From assembly GCA_033720695.1 (NCBI GenBank), contig JAWWCA010000008.1:1-30466 (forward strand): 30,466 bases of DNA, given 5' to 3'. Source of the stretch: DATGQT01 sp033720695. Its GTDB lineage: Bacteria > Bacteroidota > Rhodothermia > Rhodothermales > Rubricoccaceae. Under the pieces are notes generated by a model. It was not told where the DNA came from, did no database searches, and was given only the letters and a program-made list of their open reading frames with translations. The position numbers and the translations under genes are program-made. Positions 1 through 8,708 of the stretch are shown piece by piece. The stretch's first letter is position 1. Each line of letters begins with the position of its first letter.

Positions 1-43
1 CCACTGCAAACCACGGGCCCCACAAACCCTTTGTCCCCACATC

Positions 44-112
44 AAAAAACCTCTGGTTGGCCCCCGGGGCCAAACACCGGCGCGCCCCCCCGGGTACTTC
101 CCGGGGGGCGCC
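44..112 (-). terminator. Tandem hairpins with T-run downstream of the thiolase gene
   Basis: Read on the minus strand after the thiolase stop codon, there is first a GC-rich hairpin (82-112, nine C/G pairs plus three beyond a bulged base, loop TACTT). A second inverted repeat follows (57-73, TTGGCC/GGCCAA arms around five bases), and seven bases later a run of six T (44-49 on the plus strand is A6). This fits intrinsic termination of the beta-oxidation operon. The gap between stem and T-run is longer than ideal. Confidence 0.55.
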
Positions 113-150
113 TCGCACGAAGAGACGGCAGCGCGTACGCGACGGACAGG

Positions 151-1344
<1,194 letters not shown>

Positions 1345-1407
1345 GGTGGGGATGGCTGTGGACCGTGGGCTGTGGGCTGGCGCGCCCGGGCTGGACGCCC
1401 ACGGCAC

Positions 1408-3825
1408 CTAATTCCGAAGCGGCTTGTTGGTCGTGAGGATGCTCTGGATGCGGGCCTGCGTCTTCTCCTCGCCGAGGAGCGAGAGGAAGACCTCGCGCTC
1501 GAGGTCGTAGAGGTACTGCTCGTGGACCTCGGCCGGGGCCGTGAGGTCGCCGCCGGTCATGACCCAGGCCAGCTTCGAGGCCAGGAAGTGGTCGTACTCC
1601 GAGACGTAGTTGCCCCACTCGAACTGGTAGAGGGCCACCTCGAACTGCGCACGGCCCGGCGCGCCGAGGACGGGGATCGCGACGCGCGGCGGCGGCGGGA
1701 GGTAGCCCTCCTCGCTGAGGCGGATGACCTCGTGCTTCGCCACGTGAAAGCGCCGGTCGGCGTGCATCACAATGGGCGCATGCTCGGGGAGGTAGCCCAT
1801 CTCCTTGGCCAAGAGCGCCGAGGTGGCGACGTTCGCCATCGCGATCTGCTCGAAGACCTTCCGGAGGAACGGCTGGATCTCACTCGGGCGGTCGGTGTGG
1901 GCCGCCGCCTCGGCCGCCTTCGCCGTCATGATGGCGGTGCCGCAGCCGGCCGGGATGAGGCCGACGCCCAGCTCGACGAGGCCGATGTAGGTCTCCGCCG
2001 CCGCGACGGGGTTCGGGCAGGCCAGCGTCATCTCGCAGGCGCCACCGAGGACCCGTTGGTGCGTCGCCACGACGACCGGCTTCTCGCTGTAGCGGACGCG
2101 CATGATGGTGTCCTGGAACCCCTTGAGGAAGTCGCCGATGACCTCCATCTGGCCCATCGACATCGCCATCACCATCTCGGCGAGGTTGGCGCCGACGGAG
2201 AAGTTGTTCCCCTCGTTGCCGATGACCATGCCGCGGAGGTCGCGGTCGTTCTCGACGAGCGTGATGGCGTCGCGGAGCCCCTGCATGACCTCCTGTCCGA
2301 GGGCGTTCGCCTTGGACCGGAACTCGAAGAGGGCGACGCCGTCGCCGAGGTCGAGGAGCGCGGCCTCGGAGTTCTTCCAGAGCGTGCGCTCCTTGTCTTG
2401 CTTGGTGGCGGCGAGGCTGACCACGTCGGCCGGGCGCCGGTCAGGGCGGTACCCCTCGCCGGGCACCCAGACGGCGCGCTCGCCGTCCTCCTCACGGTAG
2501 AGGCCGTCCTCGGGCACCTCGTCCACCCAGCCGGGCAGCTCGATGCCCTCCTCGCGCATCCGGTCGCGGACGCGCGCGAAGCCGAGGGCGTCCCACGTCT
2601 CGAACGGCCCCATCTCCCAGCCGAAGCCCCACTGGATGGCCTTGTCGACGTCGGCGGGCGAGTCGGCGATCTCGCCGAGGCGGCGGGCGGCGTAGCCGAG
2701 GAGGTCGAGCGTGGTGGCGCGGAAGAACTGGCCGGCGCGGCCTTCGTCTTCGTAGAGCGCGTTGAACCGGGCCGGGAGGTCGCCGGCGCGCTTGAACTCC
2801 GAGAGGTCGAGGTCACTCTCGCGTGGCGCCTCGTACGCCATCGTCTCCGGGTTGATCGAGAGGATGCTCTTGCCCTCCTTCTTGTAGAAACCGGCCTTCG
2901 ACTTGGCGCCGAGCCGCTTGAGGTCGTTGAGGCGCTGGAGCACGTCGGGGACCTGGAACACGTCACGGCTCTCGTCCTCCGGCACGCCCTCGTAGAGGTT
3001 CTGGGTGACGTGCTTGAGCGTGTCGAGGCCGACGACGTCGGCGGTGCGGAACGTGGCACTCTTGGCGTGGCCGACGAGCGTGCCCGTGAGCTGGTCGATC
3101 TCCTCGATCAAATAGCCGCCGTCAGTGAACTGCCGGATGGCCCCCATCATGGCGTAGATGCCGATCCGGTTGCCGATGAAGTTCGGGGTGTCCTTCGCCA
3201 CGACGACGCCCTTGCCGAGGTGGACCCGAGCGAAGTGGCTCACGCGCGCGAGCACCTCAGGGTCGGTGTCCGGCGTCGGGATGACCTCGAAGAGGGGGAG
3301 GTAACGCGGCGGGTTGAAGAAGTGGGTGCCGAGGAAGCGGCTCTTGAAGCCATCGCTCCGGCCCTCGGCGATCTGCGCGATCGGGAGGCCCGACGTGTTC
3401 GACGAGATGACCGCGTCCTCGCGGGCCGTCTCCTCGATCCGCGCCATGAGGTCCTGCTTCACGTCGAGCCGCTCCACGACGACCTCGATGATCCAATCGG
3501 CGTCCGCGACGCGGTCGAAGTCGTCCTGGAAGTTGCCGAGGGTGATCCGCTTCTGGACGGAGGGCGCGAAGAAGGGGTCGGGGTTCAGCTTCGTCGCCGC
3601 CTTGTAGGCGCTCTCGACGATCCGGTCGTTGGGCCCCTCCTGCCCGATGTCGGACGGGGCGACGTCGAGGAGGTGGACAAGGAGGCCAGCGTTCGCGAAG
3701 TGGGCCGCGATCTGGCTGCCCATCACGCCCGCCCCGAGGACGGCCACGGTGCGGAAGGGCTTCTGGGCCGCGGCGCTCGCCGGAGCGCCATTCGTTTGCG
3801 GCCGGGAGAGGGTCGGCGTTTCCAT
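1408..3825 (-). CDS. fadN: 3-hydroxyacyl-CoA dehydrogenase / enoyl-CoA hydratase fusion (FadN type)
   Basis: A bifunctional beta-oxidation enzyme that hydrates enoyl-CoA and oxidises L-3-hydroxyacyl-CoA with NAD+. The 805 residues are arranged dehydrogenase first, crotonase last, the reverse of E. coli FadB and the order of Bacillus FadN. The Rossmann motif is GAGVMGSQIA near residue 30. The 3HCDH C-terminal domain follows, and the hydratase domain starts near residue 480. Crotonase features are NNFSVGANLAE and VLGGACEMTLAC (oxyanion hole and first Glu), and VELGVGLIPAGCGTA (second Glu). The chosen ATG (METPTLSRP) gives a short tail before the Rossmann strand; a further in-frame upstream start adds only low-complexity sequence. 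It precedes the thiolase gene. An inverted repeat upstream may be its operator. Confidence 0.94.
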   Translation of the reverse strand: METPTLSRPQTNGAPASAAAQKPFRTVAVLGAGVMGSQIAAHFANAGLLVHLLDVAPSDIGQEGPNDRIVESAYKAATKLNPDPFFAPSVQKRITLGNFQDDFDRVADADWIIEVVVERLDVKQDLMARIEETAREDAVISSNTSGLPIAQIAEGRSDGFKSRFLGTHFFNPPRYLPLFEVIPTPDTDPEVLARVSHFARVHLGKGVVVAKDTPNFIGNRIGIYAMMGAIRQFTDGGYLIEEIDQLTGTLVGHAKSATFRTADVVGLDTLKHVTQNLYEGVPEDESRDVFQVPDVLQRLNDLKRLGAKSKAGFYKKEGKSILSINPETMAYEAPRESDLDLSEFKRAGDLPARFNALYEDEGRAGQFFRATTLDLLGYAARRLGEIADSPADVDKAIQWGFGWEMGPFETWDALGFARVRDRMREEGIELPGWVDEVPEDGLYREEDGERAVWVPGEGYRPDRRPADVVSLAATKQDKERTLWKNSEAALLDLGDGVALFEFRSKANALGQEVMQGLRDAITLVENDRDLRGMVIGNEGNNFSVGANLAEMVMAMSMGQMEVIGDFLKGFQDTIMRVRYSEKPVVVATHQRVLGGACEMTLACPNPVAAAETYIGLVELGVGLIPAGCGTAIMTAKAAEAAAHTDRPSEIQPFLRKVFEQIAMANVATSALLAKEMGYLPEHAPIVMHADRRFHVAKHEVIRLSEEGYLPPPPRVAIPVLGAPGRAQFEVALYQFEWGNYVSEYDHFLASKLAWVMTGGDLTAPAEVHEQYLYDLEREVFLSLLGEEKTQARIQSILTTNKPLRN

Positions 3826-3878
3826 GGGGATGGAGGGGGATCGGCAGGAGGGGGTGAACGCTGTTAAGCTGCGACGGC

Positions 3879-3893
3879 TGACGCGCCGCGTCA
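3879..3893. promoter_or_regulatory. 15-base inverted repeat upstream of the fadN-fadA operon (candidate operator)
   Basis: The sequence TGACGC-gcc-GCGTCA has perfect 6-base arms and a 3-base spacer. It lies 54-68 bases before the fadN ATG. On the minus strand it overlaps a TTGACG that resembles a -35 element. Size and position suit a dimeric repressor such as a TetR-type fatty-acid regulator. No regulator gene is visible in the window, so the role is inference. Confidence 0.4.
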
Positions 3894-3969
3894 AGTCTCC
3901 GAGCAGCACGTCGGTTGTAGCCCCCGCGCCCGCCGGTGTTTCTGTGTCGGCGGAGGTCCCGCGAGAACA

Positions 3970-4008
3970 GGGGGCGGCGGAGGCGACCGCTCGCCCCTCG
4001 CCGCCCCC
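3970..4008. other. Long GC hairpin downstream of the MamK-like gene
   Basis: Perfect 10-base arms GGGGGCGGCG (3970-3979) and CGCCGCCCCC (3999-4008) flank a 19-base loop. The element starts 32 bases beyond the stop codon of the actin-like gene on the minus strand. No T-run follows, so it may be an RNA 3'-end stabiliser or a non-canonical terminator. Confidence 0.4.
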
Positions 4009-4040
4009 GGGTGGTCCGGGCGCCCCTGGCGAGCCGTCGG

Positions 4041-5111
4041 CTACATCTCCTCCCAGTACTCCTCGGGCATCTCTTCGGCGAGGGCCAGCGCCCCCTCGGC
4101 CCCGCTGTAGAGCGGGTCGTCCACGACCCGGACCCGCGTTGGGCCCGACGCGCTGAGCTGCGCCTCGACCATCTCGGCGAGGCCGCGGATCTGGCTCCCG
4201 CCGCCGGCGAGGTACACGTTCTTCCGGACGACCTCCTGGAAGTCGGGCTCGTAGCGCGAGAGGAGGTCGAGGGCGGTCTCGACGAGGGCCGGCACGATGC
4301 TCTCGCAGGCGTGCTGCATCGCCTCGGTGACGTCGTAGTCCCCCAACTGCGCGACGTCGGCGCCGCGGGTGGTGAGCGTGCCCTCGGGCTTGCCGACGAA
4401 GGCGGAGCGCTCCTTCAGCTGGCGCAGGGCGTTCTCGCTGAACCGGGCCTGGGGGTACTGCTCCTCGATCAGCCGCTTGAGCTGCTCGTCGATGTGGTCC
4501 CCGGCCAGGGCGAGCGTCCGCTGGTCGTCCTCCCCGGGCATCGTCCCGTGCATGACGCAGAAGTCGGCCGTGCCGGCCCCGATGTCGATGACCATGGCGC
4601 CGTCGAGGGCGTCGAGGCCGTAGGCGACGGCGAACGGCTCGGAGACCACCATGAGAGCGTCGGCGTGCTCGCCCACGGCCTCTCGGAGCGCGAGCTTGTT
4701 GGTGCGGAGGGCCTCGGCCGGCACGCCCACGGCGGCCTGCACCGGCTGCCCGTTGGCTGGGCGGACGGCGTCGATGAGGTAGCGGACGAGCTCGCGGACG
4801 GCCTCCTGGTCACGCGCGGTGCCGTCTCGGACGACGCCGTTCTCGAGCGGACGCACGAGGTCGAGCGAGAGCCGGTGGCGGAGCGCCTCCTCGCCGTAGA
4901 GCACCGGCCGGCCGATCATCTTGCGGGCCACGAAGTCCTTCGGCCAGCCGACGTAGCTCTCGACCCAGGCGCGCTGCCCGTTGGAGGCCACGACGGCGCT
5001 CCGGGAGGTGCCGAGGTCGATGCCGACGTGGAGGGGCCCCGCGCTCGCCGCGGGCTTCGCCTTCTTCGAGGTGGCCTTGGAGGCAGTCTTGGATGTCTTC
5101 TTAGCGGGCAT
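4041..5111 (-). CDS. MamK-like bacterial actin (actin-like ATPase)
   Basis: A filament-forming ATPase of the actin fold. Of 356 residues, the first ~25 are a Lys/Ala/Ser/Thr-rich basic tail and the rest is the actin core. Phosphate-1 loop is GIDLGTSRSAVV (30-41), phosphate-2 is VIDIGAGTADF (174-184) and the adenosine motif is LAGGGSQIRGL (301-311). Stretches such as VGWPKDF, LDLVRPLENGV, VVSEPF and the C-terminal LAEEMPEEYW follow the pattern I remember for MamK of magnetotactic bacteria (VGYPKDV, VVSEPF, LAEELPPQYW) better than MreB, ParM or FtsA. No other magnetosome gene is present. The start is the ATG at 5109-5111, inside the last codons of the amidase gene, so translation is probably coupled. 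A general cytoskeletal role in positioning or cell shape is likely; the specific cargo is unknown. Confidence 0.88.
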   Translation of the reverse strand: MPAKKTSKTASKATSKKAKPAASAGPLHVGIDLGTSRSAVVASNGQRAWVESYVGWPKDFVARKMIGRPVLYGEEALRHRLSLDLVRPLENGVVRDGTARDQEAVRELVRYLIDAVRPANGQPVQAAVGVPAEALRTNKLALREAVGEHADALMVVSEPFAVAYGLDALDGAMVIDIGAGTADFCVMHGTMPGEDDQRTLALAGDHIDEQLKRLIEEQYPQARFSENALRQLKERSAFVGKPEGTLTTRGADVAQLGDYDVTEAMQHACESIVPALVETALDLLSRYEPDFQEVVRKNVYLAGGGSQIRGLAEMVEAQLSASGPTRVRVVDDPLYSGAEGALALAEEMPEEYWEEM

Positions 5112-6126
5112 CGGTAGGGGTGGGTGAGAGACGGAGATAGGTGAGGATGCCCCGCTCGAGGGCCGTCGCAACGGCCTCGCGGTAAGCGGGAGTGCGGAGA
5201 CGCGACTCCTCGGACGGGTTGCTGAGGGCGGTGATCTCGGCGAGGACGGCCGGCGCCTCGGTGTAGAGGAGGACGTTGAACGGGGCCGCCTTCGCGCCCC
5301 AGTCGAGCCGCGACCGGGGCACGATGGCCCGCTCCTCCACGAGCGACGCCTGCACCGCCTCGGCCAGGGCCCGGGACTCCTGGAGCTTGACGGCGGTCGC
5401 CGCCCGGCGCAACGCGGCGTTGAACTCGGCCACGGAGAAGCTGCTCCCGCTGTTCTCCGCGTGGGCGAGGGCGCGCGCCTGCTCGGTGGCGTCGACGCCG
5501 AAGAAGTAGGTCTCTACCGGCGCGAGCGCGGTATCGGGCAGCGCGTTGACGTGGATGGAGACGAAGAGGTCGGCCTCGGCGTCATTTGCGAACGCCACCC
5601 GCTCTTCGAGGCTCACCGCCTCGTCGGCCTCGCGGGTGAGGAGGACGTGGAGGTCGCCGTCCCGCGCGAGGCGGTCGCGGAGGCGCCGCGCCACGTCGAG
5701 GGCGACCTCCTTCTCCTGCAGGCGCCCGCGCCCGATCGCGCCGGGGTCTCGGCCCCCGTGGCCCGGGTCGATCACGATCGTGCGGACCTGGAGGTCGAGG
5801 ACCTCGGCCACGCCCGCCCCCGACGGATCAAGGGGCCGCTGCCGCTGGGGTTGCGGGGCCGCGCGCTCCGGTTCGGCGGCGGCCTCCAGGTCGGAGCCGC
5901 CCGTGGCCAGCACGCGCGACGTCCCCCACACCCCGCCCACGAGCAGCGCGGCCACCAGGACCGGGCCGAGATACCCCCGGGCAGGGCGACGCGTGCGCCC
6001 CGGTCGCGACGGGCGGCGCCCCGGGGCACCCGCCGTCACGGCACGGTTGTCCTCGTAGACAGCCCGCAGGATGTCGCGCTTGCGCGGGCGGCGCGGGGGG
6101 GACAAGGACGTGGAGGAGTCTTTCAC
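5101..6126 (-). CDS. N-acetylmuramoyl-L-alanine amidase (Amidase_3), membrane-anchored
   Basis: A zinc amidase that cleaves the bond between MurNAc and the stem peptide of peptidoglycan, in the periplasm. Of 341 residues, the first ~50 are basic and cytoplasmic, a single membrane segment spans about 52-72, a Pro/Gln-rich linker follows, and the catalytic domain runs from about 113 to the end. Visible ligands and catalytic residues are His123 in IDPGHGGRDPGA, Glu138 in LQEKEVALD, His192 in FVSIHVNA and the late Glu in VLAEITALSNP. The start is GTG; no in-frame ATG offers an alternative that keeps the basic tail. It lies immediately upstream of the MamK-like gene with an 11-base overlap, suggesting a division or shape-related pair. 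No AMIN or LysM targeting domain is seen. Confidence 0.92.
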   Translation of the reverse strand: MKDSSTSLSPPRRPRKRDILRAVYEDNRAVTAGAPGRRPSRPGRTRRPARGYLGPVLVAALLVGGVWGTSRVLATGGSDLEAAAEPERAAPQPQRQRPLDPSGAGVAEVLDLQVRTIVIDPGHGGRDPGAIGRGRLQEKEVALDVARRLRDRLARDGDLHVLLTREADEAVSLEERVAFANDAEADLFVSIHVNALPDTALAPVETYFFGVDATEQARALAHAENSGSSFSVAEFNAALRRAATAVKLQESRALAEAVQASLVEERAIVPRSRLDWGAKAAPFNVLLYTEAPAVLAEITALSNPSEESRLRTPAYREAVATALERGILTYLRLSPTPTDAR

Positions 6127-6149
6127 ACGCGGAGAGGGTCCGACGCCTC

Positions 6150-6155
6150 ATGATA
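6150..6155 (-). promoter_or_regulatory. Possible -10 box (TATCAT) of the amidase/MamK-like operon
   Basis: TATCAT on the minus strand ends 24 bases before the amidase GTG, in one of the few AT-containing patches of this leader. No convincing -35 or -33 partner is visible. Confidence 0.3.
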
Positions 6156-6164
6156 CTGAACGCC

Positions 6165-6362
6165 CCCTCCGAGGGAAACCCCGGACGCTCGACGGAGCAG
6201 GCTCCGCCGAGGGACCGACAGGGTCGCTCCGGAGCGTGCGGTTCCGCGGGGGAGGCCATCCACCAGGCGGTATCGGCCGGGGCCAGGCGATCCCGTAGCC
6301 GTCACCCCGCAGGCCCACCCCCACGGAGCGTGGACCCGACGGTCGGGCGGCCGAGTCGGCCG
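6165..6362. repeat. Cluster of six short perfect inverted repeats in one intergenic region
   Basis: Between the stop of the membrane-protein gene and the start of the amidase gene (both minus strand) lie CCCTC-c-GAGGG (6165-6175), CGGAGC-ag-GCTCCG (6193-6206), the 12-base palindrome CGCTCCGGAGCG (6225-6236), CCACG-gag-CGTGG (6321-6333), CCCGAC-g-GTCGGG (6335-6347) and CGGCCGA-g-TCGGCCG (6348-6362). The last two abut and the third-last is one base away. The rest of the gap shows no gene. The function is unknown; it could be a structured RNA end, a protein-binding array or tandem terminators. Confidence 0.55.
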
Positions 6363-6363
6363 G

Positions 6364-7074
6364 TCAGCCGACCTCGACGAGTCGGTCCGCCGGGGTCCCG
6401 GGATCGGCCCCGGAGGGGACGCGCGGCCGGGCCGAGCCCGCGACGAGTGTCACGACGTACCACACCATGAGGCTCGCCACGAGCATCTCCCCGCTGTCCT
6501 CGATGGTCATGAAGGCGACGCTCTTGCCCTCCGCCCCCGCCATGCTCGCGACCAGGTCGACTGCGATCCCGAAGAGCGCGAGGGCGGCCACGAGCACGAG
6601 GAGGTCCCTCGACCGCGCCTTGTACTGGCGCGACCCGTTCACGTGCGCCCATCCCAGACCCAGGAGCAGCAGCCCCCCCGTGAACGCCGAGAACAGCAGC
6701 TCCGCCACGTCGTGCGGTTCGAGGTTGAAGGGGGTCGAGAAGGCGTAGTTCGCCTCGACGAACCGCCCGAAGGCCTCGTGCGCGCTCAGCGCGTCGTCGA
6801 CGAGGAAGTAGGCGAAGAGGAGGATCCAGTGGACGTAGAGGAGGTCGCGCTCCTTCGCGACGTAGTACACGAGCGCCGTGACGATCCAGAGCCACTTGAT
6901 GTACTGGTACATCTCGGGGAAACCGCCCTCCTCGTAGACCCTGAACAGGTACGCCTTCGAGCCCGTCACGGTCACCCCGAGGTGGAGGACGATGAACGCC
7001 GCGTCGGCGACCAGGAGCATGAGCAAGAGGACCACGAGCCCGCGGGCTTCGATGGTCTCGAGGGTCTTTCGCAT
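6364..7074 (-). CDS. Six-helix membrane protein of unknown function with intramembrane Asp/His/Glu motifs
   Basis: I do not recognise a named function. The 236-residue protein has predicted membrane segments near 12-34, 58-74, 78-97, 121-141, 154-176 and 192-213, then a short polar tail. Helix 3 ends in FLVDDALSAHEAFG (Asp93, Asp94, His99, Glu100). Helix 6 begins IEDSGEMLV (Glu192, Asp193, Glu196), and helix 5 carries Asp173. From memory, uncharacterised bacterial membrane proteins share a D-(D/E)-x4-HE motif and a late EEGxEM motif, so these acidic and His residues could form a metal or active site in the membrane. It has its own promoter-like sequence and stands apart from its neighbours. 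It could be an enzyme or a sensor; nothing in the sequence decides. Confidence 0.85.
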   Translation of the reverse strand: MRKTLETIEARGLVVLLLMLLVADAAFIVLHLGVTVTGSKAYLFRVYEEGGFPEMYQYIKWLWIVTALVYYVAKERDLLYVHWILLFAYFLVDDALSAHEAFGRFVEANYAFSTPFNLEPHDVAELLFSAFTGGLLLLGLGWAHVNGSRQYKARSRDLLVLVAALALFGIAVDLVASMAGAEGKSVAFMTIEDSGEMLVASLMVWYVVTLVAGSARPRVPSGADPGTPADRLVEVG

Positions 7075-7123
7075 GGTGCCGGCAGTGCTCAGCGGGACGG
7101 CGCGTTTCGTCGCGGCGGAACCT

Positions 7124-7153
7124 TGAACTTACAAATCACGGCGGAATACTCAA
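7124..7153 (-). promoter_or_regulatory. Bacteroidota-type promoter of the six-helix membrane protein
   Basis: On the minus strand, TTG (7151-7153) is followed after exactly 19 bases by TAAGTTCA (7124-7131). This is close to the known Bacteroidota pattern of TTTG, about 19 bases, TAnnTTTG. The box lies 50 bases before the ATG. It is the best two-part promoter match in the window and sits in an unusually AT-rich patch. Confidence 0.55.
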
Positions 7154-7221
7154 TGACGATTGCGCCATGGCAGCTCGGCCTGGCTCGACGGGCGCCCTTC
7201 GGCCTCACGCGCGGCCCTGCC

Positions 7222-8628
7222 TCAGCCCCCCGCGTCCACCGCCTCGCGCGGGAGCGTCGGCGCCAGGTCCGCCACGACGTAGGCCATGATCGCGAGCATC
7301 GCGACGCAGCGCTGGACCTCGCCGGGGTCGAGCTTGTCGACGGTGTCGGCGGGCGTATGGTGGTACCAGAAGTATCGCTCGTTGTTGGTGTTCAGGCTCA
7401 TGCCCGGCACGCCCTCCCGCATGAGCGGCCCGATGTCGGCCCCGCCGCCGCCCCGGACGACGCCCCGGCCGTAGACCGTGCTCGTCTCGGCCAGGAGCGG
7501 CTCGATGAGGGCCTCCACGGGCTGGATCAGGGCGTAGGCCGCCTCGCTCCCCGTGAACCCGAACCCGACCGGTTCGAACACGCCGCTGTCGGACTCGATG
7601 GCAAGGACGTGGCGGTCCATGGCGCCCGCGGCCTGGACGGAATCGCGGTAGGCGAGAGCGCCGCGGAGGCCGTTCTCCTCGTTGGTCCAGAGCACCACGC
7701 GGATCGTCCGGCGCGGGCGGAGCCCGAGGTCGTGGAGGACGCGGAGCGCCTCCCAGGCCACGACCGACCCGCCGGCGTCGTCCATCGCCCCCTGCCCGAC
7801 GTCCCACGAGTCAATGTGCCCCCCCATCACCACGACCTCCTCGGGCCGCTCCCGCCCGCGGATCTCGGCGATCACGTTGCGCGAGAGTGCGTCCGGCTCG
7901 GTCCTCGCCCCCATCCTCAACGTCACGACGGGCGTCTCGCCCCGGTCGGCGAAGCGCTGAAGCAACTCGGCGCCCTCGATGGTCACGGCGGCGTGCGGGA
8001 TGAGGCGGTCGCCCTCCTGGTACCGCATCGTGCCGGTGTGGGGCGTCTCCATCGAGAAGGGCCCCACGGACCGGATGAGGCTGGCGACGGCGCCGGCGGC
8101 CGCGGCCGCGCTCGCCCCGCCGATCCGGAAGCGCACGGTCTCTCCATAGCTGGTGAACGGCGCGTTGAAGAGGACGATGTGCCCCTCGATCTCGTCGGCG
8201 CGGTCCTGCAGCTCCTCGAACGTGCGCACCACGACGACCGGCGCCGTGACGCCCTCGGGCGGGGTGCCGACGCTGCCACCGAGCCCGAGCACCACGAGGT
8301 CGCGCTCGACGGGCTCGACGAGGCGAAGCGACTCCTCGCCCCGCGTCCACACCGGGACCATGACGGGCTGCCCCCTCACGCTCTCCAGGCCGTCGCCCTC
8401 CATCTCTGCGAGGATCCAGTCGATCGCCGCTTCGAGGCTTTCGGAGCCGCTGAACCGGTGGCCGAACCGATCGGCGAGCGTCGCCAGCCGGTCGTAGGAG
8501 GCTGAGTCGGCCGTGGCGGCCGCAATGATCTGCTCGGCGACGGGGCCGTACTCGGCCAACGAGGCCTGGGCGCGCGCGGGGAGGGCGAACGAGCCCAGCA
8601 AGAGAGCGAGGGGAAGCAGGAGTCGCAT
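7222..8628 (-). CDS. Secreted M28 metallopeptidase (carboxypeptidase Q-like)
   Basis: A di-zinc exopeptidase that probably trims peptides outside the cytoplasm. The 468-residue product starts with a signal peptide (about 1-20, ending in ARA). An inserted PA-like region covers about 100-240, and the M28 catalytic domain covers about 250-455. Zinc-site candidates are His271 in GGHIDSWDVGQGA, Asp283/Asp284, Glu317/Glu318 in WTNEENG, Asp347 in ESDSG and His423/His424 in WYHHTPADT. The motif set matches plasma glutamate carboxypeptidase (carboxypeptidase Q). The ATG at 8626-8628 starts directly at the signal peptide; a longer in-frame start would bury it. A TAGCTTCC box lies 23 bases upstream. The upstream gene on the same strand ends 80 bases away. 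Confidence 0.92.
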   Translation of the reverse strand: MRLLLPLALLLGSFALPARAQASLAEYGPVAEQIIAAATADSASYDRLATLADRFGHRFSGSESLEAAIDWILAEMEGDGLESVRGQPVMVPVWTRGEESLRLVEPVERDLVVLGLGGSVGTPPEGVTAPVVVVRTFEELQDRADEIEGHIVLFNAPFTSYGETVRFRIGGASAAAAAGAVASLIRSVGPFSMETPHTGTMRYQEGDRLIPHAAVTIEGAELLQRFADRGETPVVTLRMGARTEPDALSRNVIAEIRGRERPEEVVVMGGHIDSWDVGQGAMDDAGGSVVAWEALRVLHDLGLRPRRTIRVVLWTNEENGLRGALAYRDSVQAAGAMDRHVLAIESDSGVFEPVGFGFTGSEAAYALIQPVEALIEPLLAETSTVYGRGVVRGGGGADIGPLMREGVPGMSLNTNNERYFWYHHTPADTVDKLDPGEVQRCVAMLAIMAYVVADLAPTLPREAVDAGG

Positions 8629-8651
8629 CGAGTCAGGGGGTGGGCGGTGGG

Positions 8652-8659
8652 GGAAGCTA
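8652..8659 (-). promoter_or_regulatory. -7-like box TAGCTTCC before the M28 peptidase gene
   Basis: It is one of seven TAnCTT boxes found in leaders of this window. It lies in the 80-base gap after the upstream gene, 23 bases before the peptidase ATG, so the peptidase may have its own promoter. Confidence 0.4.
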
Positions 8660-8708
8660 CCCCTCCGTCGGCGAGCTCGATCATGTCTCACTCCCGTGCC
8701 CCCGGGGC

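Noticed and set aside
4041..5111. A magnetosome gene island
   Set aside because: Only the MamK-like gene is present; no mamA, B, E, M, O, P or Q homologue is seen.
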